64,000 bases of DNA, taken from contig NZ_JAAAJC010000001.1 in assembly GCF_009900715.1 (NCBI RefSeq), positions 485,216 to 549,215 on the forward strand, read 5' to 3'. The position numbers were made by a program, and so were the translations under genes. Below the pieces are notes generated by a model. It searched no databases. It saw only the letters and a program-made list of their open reading frames with translations, and was not told where the DNA came from. The first letter of the stretch is position 1. Every line of letters begins with the position of its first letter. Below, one piece after another: positions 1 through 7,396 of the stretch. The stretch is from Halococcus salsus (GTDB lineage Archaea > Halobacteriota > Halobacteria > Halobacteriales > Halococcaceae).

Positions 1-941
1 ACGATGACCTCGGCCTCGACCTCCTCGGCGAGGTCGCGGTTGATCGCGTTCTCGAGCGCGGCCGGAATGAGGAGGTCGACGTCGAGGGTGAGGAGCTCCT
101 CGTCGGTGAGCTGCTCCTCGACGTCGGGTGCGCCGGTGACGCTCCCGGTCTCGGTCTTGTGGTCCCTGACCGCCTGGGGGTCGAGGCCGTTCGAGTTGTA
201 CACTCCACCGCTCGAATCGGAGACCGCCACGATGCTCGCGCCCTCCGCTTCGAGGAGTCGGGCCGCGATCGCGCCGACGTTGCCGTAGCCCTCGACCGCG
301 ACCGTCGCGCCGTCGAGGTCGATGTCGAGGTAGTCGAACGCCTCGCGTGCGGTGAGCATCACTGACCGACCCGTGGCCTCGACCCGTCCCTCGCTCCCGC
401 CGGATTCGAGCGCCTTGCCCGTCACGACGCCCGGCGCGGTGGTGTTCTCGAGGGTCTCGTAGGTGTCCTTCAACCAGTTCATCTCGCGCGGGCCGGTGTT
501 GACGTCGGGTGCGGGAATGTCGACGTCGGGCCCGACCACCCGCCGAAGTTCCGCGGCGAACGCCCGCGTGAGCCGCTCGATCTCCCCCTCGGAGAGGTCG
601 TCGGGATCGACCGCGATACCGCCCTTCCCACCGCCGTAGGGGATGTCGACCATCGCGCATTTGTAGGCCATCCAGCCCGAGAGCGCCTTCACCTCGTCAC
701 GCGTGACGTTCGGGTGATACCGGAGCCCGCCCTTGTACGGCCCGCGGTCGCCGTTGTACTGCGAGCGGAAGGCCTCGAAGGTAGCGAGCGAGCCGTCGTC
801 GCGTTCTATCGAGAGCGTGGTTTCGAGCACGCGTTCTGGGTGTTTGAACCGGTCGAGAACCCCCGAGGAAACGTCGAGGACCGCGGCGGCGTCGTCTATC
901 TGTTCGTGGAGGCTCTCGAAGGGGTTCACGTCCTCGGACAT
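1..941 (-). CDS. gdhB: Glu/Leu/Phe/Val dehydrogenase, C-terminus cut by window edge
   Basis: Hexameric-type glutamate dehydrogenase, catalysing reversible oxidative deamination of glutamate to 2-oxoglutarate in the cytoplasm. The first 313 residues are present and roughly 110 are lost beyond base 1. Visible motifs are [13 protein letters not shown] (about residues 66-78), the catalytic-lysine loop PYGGGKGG (K106), APDVNTG (about 145) and the Rossmann loop GYGNVGA (about 217). The chosen start gives [10 protein letters not shown], the usual haloarchaeal opening. It lies in the same direction as, and downstream of, a lyase gene and a second dehydrogenase (1892-3172) that is clearly paralogous but well diverged. 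Coenzyme (NAD or NADP) and exact amino-acid specificity cannot be read from the sequence. Confidence 0.93.
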   Translation of the reverse strand, partial: MSEDVNPFESLHEQIDDAAAVLDVSSGVLDRFKHPERVLETTLSIERDDGSLATFEAFRSQYNGDRGPYKGGLRYHPNVTRDEVKALSGWMAYKCAMVDIPYGGGKGGIAVDPDDLSEGEIERLTRAFAAELRRVVGPDVDIPAPDVNTGPREMNWLKDTYETLENTTAPGVVTGKALESGGSEGRVEATGRSVMLTAREAFDYLDIDLDGATVAVEGYGNVGAIAARLLEAEGASIVAVSDSSGGVYNSNGLDPQAVRDHKTETGSVTGAPDVEEQLTDEELLTLDVDLLIPAALENAINRDLAEEVEAEVI

Positions 942-1012
942 CTTCTAGTCGATCGTCGAGACGCCTGTTAAGGGCGTCGAATGAATATCATGGTTATAGT
1001 ATAATGATCTGA

Positions 1013-1852
1013 TTACGCCTCGGCGGCGCGCGCTCGCTCGACCACCCGCTCGGCCTGCGCGATGAGCGGCGCGTCGACCATCTCGCCGTCGACGCGGAAC
1101 ACCCCGCGACCCTCGTCCGCGGCCCGGTCGCGGGCGTCGAGCACGCGTTCGGCCCACTCGACCCGCTCGGGCGTCGGCGTGTAGGCGTCGTTGACGACGG
1201 CGACTTGCGCTGGATGGATCACCATCTTGCCGTCGTAGCCGAGCCCCGCCCCAAACGCGGTCTCCTCGGCCAACCCCTCGCCATCCTCGATCGCGGTGAA
1301 GACGATGTCGACCGCGTCGACCCCGGCGGCGCTCGCCGCGAGCACGACCCGCTCGCGCGCGTAGAGCACTTCGGTTCCTTCGGGGGTCCGCGTCGCCCCG
1401 ATGTCGGCGGCGAGGTCCTCGGCCCCGAAACAGACCGCCGTCGTCGGGTCGGCGGCGGCGATCGCCGGAGCCGCCAGTACACCCTCTGCGGTCTCGATCA
1501 GCGCGAATATCGGGCGACCGGCGTCGTGCTCGGAGAGCACGTCGGCGACCCGTTCGACGTCCGCCGCGGAGCCGACCTTCGGGCACATCACCGCGTCAAG
1601 GCGTGGGTCGCCCCGAAGGACGACGTCGAGGTCCGCCTCGACTCCTTCTGCGGTGACCCGAACGCACACCTCACAGTCCGGATCGAAGTCCGACGTCAGA
1701 ACGTCGTTGACCGCCTCGCGGGCCTCGGCCATCCGTTCGGGCGCGACCGCGTCCTCCAGGTCGAAGACGACGACGTCCGCCCCGGTCGTCGGGGCCTTGC
1801 GGAGCATCTCGGGACGGTCACCCGGCGTGAACAGCACGCTTCGCCTAGCCAT
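1013..1852 (-). CDS. citE: CitE/HpcH-type CoA-ester lyase
   Basis: This 279-residue TIM-barrel protein belongs to the citrate lyase beta / malyl-CoA lyase family, which cleaves or forms (hydroxy)acyl-CoA esters with Mg2+. The acid loop FDLEDAV (residues 30-36), an arginine in VRVT (R65), the metal ligands E120 (ALIETAEG) and D146 (GAEDLAADIGA), and the late motif KMVIHPAQ are all present. There is no ACP-binding partner nearby, so it is a free-standing CitE-like enzyme and not part of a citrate lyase complex. Two glutamate dehydrogenases and a MaoC-type hydratase lie around it. That setting would fit a beta-methylmalyl- or malyl-CoA lyase, but the substrate is inferred only. Confidence 0.88.
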   Translation of the reverse strand: MARRSVLFTPGDRPEMLRKAPTTGADVVVFDLEDAVAPERMAEAREAVNDVLTSDFDPDCEVCVRVTAEGVEADLDVVLRGDPRLDAVMCPKVGSAADVERVADVLSEHDAGRPIFALIETAEGVLAAPAIAAADPTTAVCFGAEDLAADIGATRTPEGTEVLYARERVVLAASAAGVDAVDIVFTAIEDGEGLAEETAFGAGLGYDGKMVIHPAQVAVVNDAYTPTPERVEWAERVLDARDRAADEGRGVFRVDGEMVDAPLIAQAERVVERARAAEA

Positions 1853-1891
1853 GTCGGAGAACAGTGGACGGGTGACGTTAATCTACGGGCT

Positions 1892-3172
1892 TCAGGGCCA
1901 GAGGCCGCGCGCGCCGTGAGCCGCACCGACGCGTCGGAGCCCGACGATGTAGGCGGCCTCGCGCCACGTCGCGCCGTCGTGGGTCTCGAACGCCTCGCGG
2001 ACGTCGTTCCACGCCGACACCATCTCGTCGTCGAGCTCCTCGTTGACCTCCTCGACCGGCCACGCGCGCCGGTTGATGTCCTGGAGCCACTCGAAGTACG
2101 ACACCGTGACCCCGCCCGCGTTGGCGAGGATGTCGGGGATCACGGGGATCCCACGTCGGTTGAGGATCTCGTCGCCGTGGGTCGTCGTCGGTCCGTTCGC
2201 GCCCTCGACCACGATGTCGGCGCGCACGTCGTCGGCGTTGTCGGCGGTGAGGACGTTGCCGATCGCCGCGGGGATCACCACGTCGACGTCGAGTTCGAGC
2301 AATTCGGCGTTCGAGAGCGTATCCGACGCGCCGTCACCCGAGACCATGCCGGGCTGTTCCTCGTGTGAGATCACCGCCTCGGTGTCGAGGCCTGCGGGGT
2401 CGTAGATCCCGCCGTCGACGTCCGAGACCGCGACGACGTTCGCGCCGTACGAGTCCAGCAGCCGGGCGGCGTTCGCACCGACGCTCCCGAAGCCCTGGAT
2501 CGCGACCGTGGTCTCGCCGATGTCGCGGTCGTAGTAGTCGAGCACCTCGCGGGTGATGATCGCCGCGCTCCGACCGGGGGCCTCCTCGCGACCGTAGCTC
2601 CCGCCGACGACCGGCGGCTTGCCCGTGACGACGCCGGGGATGGTCTCGCCCTCCTGCATCGAGTAGGCGTCCATGAACCACGCCATCTCGCGGCTCCCGG
2701 TGCCCATGTCGGGTGCGGGGATGTCCCGCATCGGGCCGATGACGTTGCGCAGCTCCTCGGCGAACCGGCGGGTGAGCTGTTCGATCTCACCCTCCGAGAG
2801 GTCCTTGGGGTCGACCACGATACCCCCCTTCCCGCCGCCGAAGGGGATGTTCATCACCGCACACTTCCAGGTCATCCACATCGAGAGGCCGATGCACTCC
2901 TCGGCGGTCACGCCGGGGTGGTAGCGGAGCCCGCCTTTGAACGGCCCGCGCGCGCTGTCGTGCTGGGCGCGATATCCCCTGTAGACCTCGGTCTCGCCGT
3001 TCTCGCGTTCGATGGGGACCGAGACTCGATGGACGGACTTCGGGTGTTTGAGCCGTTCGACGGTACCGGGGTCGACGTCGATGTACGCCGCGGCGCGGTC
3101 GAGCTGGCGGCGGGCGGTGTCGGCTGCGGTCTCGAACGGTTCGTCGGTTTCGGGTGGGGCTGTCGTGGTCAT
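1892..3172 (-). CDS. gdhB: Glutamate dehydrogenase (second paralogue)
   Basis: Complete 426-residue glutamate dehydrogenase. Motifs: [13 protein letters not shown] (about 75-87), [10 protein letters not shown] with the catalytic lysine K116, [11 protein letters not shown] (about 153-163) and the dinucleotide loop GFGSVGAN (227-234). The acidic stretches are typical of halophilic enzymes. It is upstream of, and in the same direction as, the CitE-like gene (39-base gap) and the truncated dehydrogenase. A tandem pair of such different paralogues suggests separate cofactor preferences or catabolic versus anabolic roles, which cannot be assigned here. An AT-rich bidirectional promoter region lies 90 bases upstream, shared with the MaoC gene. 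Confidence 0.95.
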   Translation of the reverse strand: MTTTAPPETDEPFETAADTARRQLDRAAAYIDVDPGTVERLKHPKSVHRVSVPIERENGETEVYRGYRAQHDSARGPFKGGLRYHPGVTAEECIGLSMWMTWKCAVMNIPFGGGKGGIVVDPKDLSEGEIEQLTRRFAEELRNVIGPMRDIPAPDMGTGSREMAWFMDAYSMQEGETIPGVVTGKPPVVGGSYGREEAPGRSAAIITREVLDYYDRDIGETTVAIQGFGSVGANAARLLDSYGANVVAVSDVDGGIYDPAGLDTEAVISHEEQPGMVSGDGASDTLSNAELLELDVDVVIPAAIGNVLTADNADDVRADIVVEGANGPTTTHGDEILNRRGIPVIPDILANAGGVTVSYFEWLQDINRRAWPVEEVNEELDDEMVSAWNDVREAFETHDGATWREAAYIVGLRRVGAAHGARGLWP

Positions 3173-3262
3173 GCTGGGTCGGGTGCGATGCCCGCCGGTC
3201 GGGACCGTTGGTGGGGGTCGACGACCGGCCGGCGTCCGTAGTCCGTATCAGGACTGCAAGGC

Positions 3263-3275
3263 CATATATATTTTT
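3263..3275. promoter_or_regulatory. Bidirectional TATA-rich promoter between gdhB and maoC
   Basis: An alternating T/A tract (catatatattttta) is the only strong TATA-like element between the divergent dehydrogenase (start 3172) and MaoC-type gene (start 3350). It could serve either direction, leaving leaders of roughly 50 to 70 bases. Orientation and transcription start are inferred. Confidence 0.5.
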
Positions 3276-3349
3276 ACAGTGTGGTTGTGTATCATACTAC
3301 CGCTTCGCACGACCGACGTGCTTTCGTCCTCGGCGCGCCGGGTCTCGCT

Positions 3350-3802
3350 ATGACCGGGCGCTACTACGAGGGGTTCGTCGAGGGCGAGGCCATCGAGCAC
3401 GACAAACGTCGAACGGTCTCCGAGAGCGACAACCAGCGCTTCTGTGACATGACGATGAACCAGCAGCCCCTCCACCTCGACAGCGAGTTCGCCGCCGACA
3501 CCGAGTTCGGCGAGCGTCTCGTCAACGGGCTCTACACCCTGAGCCTCGCGGTTGGGCTCACGATCCCCGAAACCAGTGATGGCACCATCGTCGCCAATCT
3601 CTCGTACGACGAGGTGGAACACCCTCGACCCGTCTTCCACGGCGACACCATCCACGCGCGCTCGACGGTGGTCGAGAAACGGGAGACCAGCGACGGCGAA
3701 CGCGGGGTCGTGACGATGCACGTCGAGGCACTGAACCAGGACGAGGAGACCGTCTGCGAGTTCGACCGAACGGTACTCTCGCTGAAACGACCGGCCGAGT
3801 GA
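3350..3802 (+). CDS. MaoC-type hot-dog hydratase, Asp replaced by Asn
   Basis: A 150-residue single hot-dog protein of the MaoC/(R)-hydratase superfamily, which hydrates or dehydrates enoyl-CoA thioesters. Residues 37-42 read NQQPLH, followed by LDSEF. The His (H42) matches the catalytic His of (R)-enoyl-CoA hydratases, while the partner Asp position holds Asn (N37). To my knowledge Asn here is common in mesaconyl/itaconyl-type hydratases. The frame is open upstream to 3281, but the start at 3350 (MTGRYYEGF) gives the usual family N-terminus. It is divergent from glutamate dehydrogenase with CitE downstream of that, so a shared role in methylmalyl/mesaconyl-CoA chemistry is plausible but unproven. 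Confidence 0.85.
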   Translation: MTGRYYEGFVEGEAIEHDKRRTVSESDNQRFCDMTMNQQPLHLDSEFAADTEFGERLVNGLYTLSLAVGLTIPETSDGTIVANLSYDEVEHPRPVFHGDTIHARSTVVEKRETSDGERGVVTMHVEALNQDEETVCEFDRTVLSLKRPAE

Positions 3803-3825
3803 GTTTCACACGGGTTGACACCAAA

Positions 3826-3837
3826 AAGAATATACAC
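3826..3837 (+). promoter_or_regulatory. TATA box upstream of the secreted repeat protein
   Basis: The AT-rich element aagaatataca lies between the MaoC stop and the secreted-protein start at 3946. A start of transcription about 25 bases downstream would leave a leader of some 80 bases, so it is less certain than the leaderless promoters elsewhere in the window. Confidence 0.45.
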
Positions 3838-3945
3838 CGCAGGTGTTTCGTTCACATCGACACCGAACACGGCGACGAGTGCGATTTCGGCCGCCGCAGT
3901 CCGCGCTGCCGTACCGCCGTTGCCGTCTCACGGTAGCTATACACA

Positions 3946-5664
3946 ATGACACGAACCAAGGCATATCGGAGCGTGAGTCTCGCGGTGCTGGTGGTGCTGT
4001 CGGCCGCGGTCGGTGCGGTCGCCCTCACCGGCCCCGTCGGCGCACAGGAGTCCGGCGAGAACGCCACGAACGCGTCCGACGGGAGCTTCTACAGCCCGTC
4101 GGATGACGACCCGCTGAACGTACGGTTCCGTAACTGCTGTGGGACCACCGTCGACTCGGTCGCCGACGGCGTCCTCAACCTCAACGTCGTCTACGGGCTG
4201 TTCGACGGGGCCTACGACCTCGACATCTCCGCGTCGGGGCTCAGCGACGACGAAGTCGACGAGATCGTCTTCGACGACGAGAGCAGCGACGCGACCGACC
4301 TCGACCGCACCGACATCGTCGGGATGGACTTCAGCGGCGTGCCCGCCGGCGAGTACGAGTTCACGGTGAGCGTGGCCGACGGCGACGGCGAGGCTACGGT
4401 CCCGATCGAAGTCACCGGCGACGAGGGCGCGACGAACGAGACGAACGCCTCGGCGGCGAACGAGTCGGTGAGCAACGAAACCGCGAGCAACGAGACGACC
4501 GCCAACGCGACCGACGCGTCCGGCAACGCCTCGATAGTGGCGAACCCCGCCACGCCCGGCAACGAGAGCGCGTACCACAACGTCTCGGTCGTGGCCGGTC
4601 CCGAGGCGGAGGGGAACCTCTCGTCGGTGACGGTGAACTACGGCGACAGCAACGCCTCGATCGGGCTGGTCGGCGGCAACATCGCGTCGGCCACCCTCGA
4701 CGGTGACCAGGTCGTGAACAACACCACGACCTCGTCGATCGGCGTCGACGGCCGGAACCTCACGGTTGGCTTCGATGGCACGCTCGACGTCGAGGAGGGT
4801 GACCGGGTCACGCTGAACTACACCGGCGTCACCAACCCGACCGAAGCGGGCGAGTACACCGTCGGGGTCGGCGTCAACAACGAGAGCCTCCAGAACACCA
4901 CCCTCGCGGTTTCGGGGAACGGAAGCGCGAACGCGACGACGGGTGAGACCAACGCAAGCGACGCGAGCAACGCATCGGCCACCAACGCGACGGACACGTC
5001 CGGCAACGCCTCGATAGTGGCGAATCCGTCGGCCGCGGGCAACGAGAGCGCGTTCCACAACGTCTCCGTGGTCGCCGGGCCGGACTCCGAGGGCAACCTC
5101 TCGTCGGTGACGGTGAACTACGGCGACAGTAACGCCTCGATCGGGCTGGTCGGCGGCAACATCGCGTCGGCCACCCTCGACGGCGACCAGGTCGTGAACA
5201 ACACCACGACGGCGAGCATCGGTGTCGAGGACCGAAACCTCACGGTCGGGTTCGACGGGACCCTCGACGTCGAGGAGGGCGACCGGGTCACGCTGAACTA
5301 CACCGGCGTCACCAACCCGCCCGAGTCGGGTGAGTACACCGTTGGTGTCGCCGTCAACAACGGCAGCTTCCAGAACACGACCCTCGCGGTTTCGGAGAAC
5401 GAAAGCGCGAACGGGACCACCGGCGCGGGAACGACGAGCGCCGGCACGACCGCTGGCGAGACCGGTGCGGGAACCGCCGAAACGACCGCGATGGGCGGCA
5501 CCAGCGGCGGGGCGGCGACGAGCGGTGATGCAGGAACGAGCGGCGGTGCGGACACGAGCGGCGGTAGCGAACAGGGCACCGAGGCCGGCGGCCCCGGCTT
5601 CGGCGTCGTGGTCGCGGTCGTCGCGCTTCTCGCGGCCACGCTGGTCGCCGTGCGCCGGCGCTGA
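3946..5664 (+). CDS. Secreted, Asn/Thr-rich repeat protein with PGF-CTERM anchor
   Basis: 572 residues. An N-terminal signal peptide (about residues 1-34, ending VGAQ) is followed by a unique domain of about 150 residues. Two near-identical repeats with a 160-residue period come next, then a Thr/Gly/Ala-rich stalk and a C-terminal GGPGFG + hydrophobic helix + RRR. That tail is the PGF-CTERM signal recognised by archaeosortase A, so the mature protein is probably lipid-anchored at the cell surface. Many N-x-S/T sequons (for example NNTTT, NASNAS) predict heavy N-glycosylation. A Cys pair is seen near residue 64. No enzymatic motif is visible. The repeats resemble beta-sandwich surface modules, and the ligand is unknown. 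Confidence 0.88.
   Translation: MTRTKAYRSVSLAVLVVLSAAVGAVALTGPVGAQESGENATNASDGSFYSPSDDDPLNVRFRNCCGTTVDSVADGVLNLNVVYGLFDGAYDLDISASGLSDDEVDEIVFDDESSDATDLDRTDIVGMDFSGVPAGEYEFTVSVADGDGEATVPIEVTGDEGATNETNASAANESVSNETASNETTANATDASGNASIVANPATPGNESAYHNVSVVAGPEAEGNLSSVTVNYGDSNASIGLVGGNIASATLDGDQVVNNTTTSSIGVDGRNLTVGFDGTLDVEEGDRVTLNYTGVTNPTEAGEYTVGVGVNNESLQNTTLAVSGNGSANATTGETNASDASNASATNATDTSGNASIVANPSAAGNESAFHNVSVVAGPDSEGNLSSVTVNYGDSNASIGLVGGNIASATLDGDQVVNNTTTASIGVEDRNLTVGFDGTLDVEEGDRVTLNYTGVTNPPESGEYTVGVAVNNGSFQNTTLAVSENESANGTTGAGTTSAGTTAGETGAGTAETTAMGGTSGGAATSGDAGTSGGADTSGGSEQGTEAGGPGFGVVVAVVALLAATLVAVRRR
4501..4935 (+). repeat. Intragenic direct repeat, copy 1 (480-base period)
   Basis: Copy 1 of a long direct repeat within the PGF-CTERM gene. 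It begins at a Gly-Asn-Ala-Ser-Ile-Val-Ala-Asn-Pro stretch and ends at the Leu-Ala-Val-Ser before the linker. The central part (about 4617-4730) differs from copy 2 by only a couple of bases, while the ends differ more. Confidence 0.85.
4981..5415 (+). repeat. Intragenic direct repeat, copy 2 (480-base period)
   Basis: Copy 2 of the same repeat, offset exactly 480 bases (160 codons) from copy 1. Low synonymous divergence in the middle argues for recent duplication or gene conversion and not ancient domain repetition. Confidence 0.85.
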
Positions 5665-5786
5665 GTTCGGTACTCCGTCTCTGCTCGCGGTTCGTCTCTT
5701 CTTCCCTTCTTCCGCTATCCGAACGCGATTACACTGCCGAGCGCCGCCGCTGTCGGGTAGATGGTGGGATCCGATATCGGACGGCT

Positions 5787-6539
5787 TTATCGGCCGTCAC
5801 AGGCCGCGACGAACACGTCGTCGTGGAGGCGGTCGGTGACGATGTCGAGGAGGTTCTCGAGGTTCTTCGTGTCGGCACGGTTGTACGAGACGAGGGTGTC
5901 GAGCGCGTCCTCGTCCCCGCGTTCGTGGGCGTGCCAGAGTCGCACCGCGTCGCGACCGGAGAGGTCGGGCCGGTCGCGGTCGATGCCGACCTCGCGTTCG
6001 ATGGCCTTCAGCCCGCCGGTGAGGTCGAGCTGGCGACAGGCGTACAGCAGGTCGAGGTGGGGACGGTCGATGTCGAGGTCGAACGACTGTTCGAGGAACG
6101 GCACGTCGAACCGCTTGCCGTTGAACGAGACCAGCAGGTCGGCGGCGCGGAGTTCGGTCGCGAGCGCCGCGCGCGTGAGGTCCTCACCTTGGACGAGGGT
6201 GGTGGTCTCGCCGGCGCGGTGGAAGCTCACCGTGGTGACGTCGCTAGAGCGGGCGTCGAGCCCCGTGGTCTCGATGTCGAAAAAGCAGGTCCGCGGGCGG
6301 AAGTTCTCGTAGAGCCGCCACCGGCTCCCCGAGGGGAAGGCCTCGTAGAAGAAATCCGCGTCGCCGGCCGCGAGGCGGTCGCGGCCCTGTTCGATGAACT
6401 CGCGGATGTTGCGTCCCTGGGCGTCGCCGACCGCGGATTCGTCGAACGCGTCCCAGTGGGTGATCCCCTCGCGCCAGAGCCGGCGTTCGGTCTTCTCGCC
6501 GATACCGCGAACCGGGAGGAAGCTGTTCTCGATGCGCAC
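5787..6539 (-). CDS. DEDDy-type 3'-5' exonuclease (RNase H-like)
   Basis: 250 residues. The N-terminus resembles a helix-hairpin-helix element (LPVRGIGEKTERRLW, about 8-22). It is followed by an RNase H-like exonuclease core: FDIETTGLD (Exo I, about 86-94), VSFNGKRFDVPFL (Exo II, about 136-148) and YNRADTKNL (Exo III, Tyr-x3-Asp). This is the YprB-like ribonuclease-H superfamily pattern. The substrate, DNA or RNA, is not known. It is convergent with the surface-protein gene and divergent from the VapBC pair. A role in nucleic-acid trimming or repair is inferred from the motifs only. Confidence 0.85.
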   Translation of the reverse strand: MRIENSFLPVRGIGEKTERRLWREGITHWDAFDESAVGDAQGRNIREFIEQGRDRLAAGDADFFYEAFPSGSRWRLYENFRPRTCFFDIETTGLDARSSDVTTVSFHRAGETTTLVQGEDLTRAALATELRAADLLVSFNGKRFDVPFLEQSFDLDIDRPHLDLLYACRQLDLTGGLKAIEREVGIDRDRPDLSGRDAVRLWHAHERGDEDALDTLVSYNRADTKNLENLLDIVTDRLHDDVFVAACDGR

Positions 6540-6631
6540 AGGTGGGAGAGACGGTCTGGAAACCTAAACGCTTCTCTCCCGGGACGACCGACGAAAGCGA
6601 TTAGTCCGTTCCCACCGAAGTGGGATTCGAG

Positions 6632-6904
6632 ATGGCATCGCGTGACGACGAACGAACGATCGACGAGAAGGGCCGGGTCACGATCCCGAAAGCCGTCCGC
6701 GAGAGGCTCGGACTCGAACCGGGAGCGAACGTTCGGATCGGCGTCGAGGACGGGCGAATGGTCGTCCGACCGCGGGTGTCGCGCGAGGAGTTCATCGAGA
6801 CGATGGAGGGGTGTATCACCGAGGAAACCCGCCGGGACGACGCCGAGGAGATGAACCCGATGGACCCGCTCGGACTCGACGACCCGCTCGGACAGGTCGA
6901 ATGA
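6632..6904 (+). CDS. vapB: AbrB/SpoVT-type antitoxin (VapB)
   Basis: 90 residues. The N-terminal half is a swapped-hairpin AbrB domain (DEKGRVTIPKAVRERLGL, about residues 11-28, then GANVRIGVEDGRMVVRP). The acidic C-terminus would wrap the toxin. Its stop codon overlaps the start of the PIN gene (ATGA at 6901-6904), the standard layout of a VapBC operon in which the pair binds its own promoter. A start four codons upstream (6620) is possible. MASRDDERT was preferred because the DNA-binding domain starts right after it. Confidence 0.88.
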   Translation: MASRDDERTIDEKGRVTIPKAVRERLGLEPGANVRIGVEDGRMVVRPRVSREEFIETMEGCITEETRRDDAEEMNPMDPLGLDDPLGQVE

Positions 6905-7323
6905 TCTGCATCGACTCGAACGTCTGGATATACTACTTCGATGCAACGACTCCCGAACACGACCGCGTTCGGGCCCCGATGCGGTCGGCGCTCGCGGAGC
7001 GATCGGTCTTCGTGAACGCCGTCGTCCCGCTGGAGGTGACTCACTACCTTACCAAGCGACGAACGGGCGACGACTCGTTCGTGGAGCGATTCATCGGACT
7101 CGAGACGCTCACCGTCGAAGCGCTCGATCTGAACGCAGTTCGTCGCGCGCACGAACTCCTCACCGAGCATCCCCACCTCGGCATCGGTGGTCGTGATGCG
7201 TCGCTCGTGGCGGCGATGGAGCGACGGGGCGTGGACGACCTCTGGACGCACGACACGGGGCTGAAACGTCTCGGTGAACGATTGGAGTGGTTGGTCGTTA
7301 CCGACCCCGTCGAGGATAGCTGA
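6901..7323 (+). CDS. vapC: VapC-type PIN-domain ribonuclease toxin
   Basis: 140 residues. PIN-domain acidic residues are all in place: D5 in CIDSNVWIYYFD, E in PLEVTHYL (about 43), D in GIGGRDASLVAA (about 100) and D in WTHDTGLKRL. VapC toxins are Mg2+-dependent RNases, often cutting tRNA or rRNA; the target here is unknown. The start is fixed by the ATGA overlap with the antitoxin. The gene looks intact, so the module is probably active or recently so. Confidence 0.9.
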   Translation: MICIDSNVWIYYFDATTPEHDRVRAPMRSALAERSVFVNAVVPLEVTHYLTKRRTGDDSFVERFIGLETLTVEALDLNAVRRAHELLTEHPHLGIGGRDASLVAAMERRGVDDLWTHDTGLKRLGERLEWLVVTDPVEDS

Positions 7324-7396
7324 GGGATGGCCCGGTTTGCCCATCAGTGTTCGACCGATTCCGATAGCGGAGTTTCGCGACGAATTCGTTCGACCG

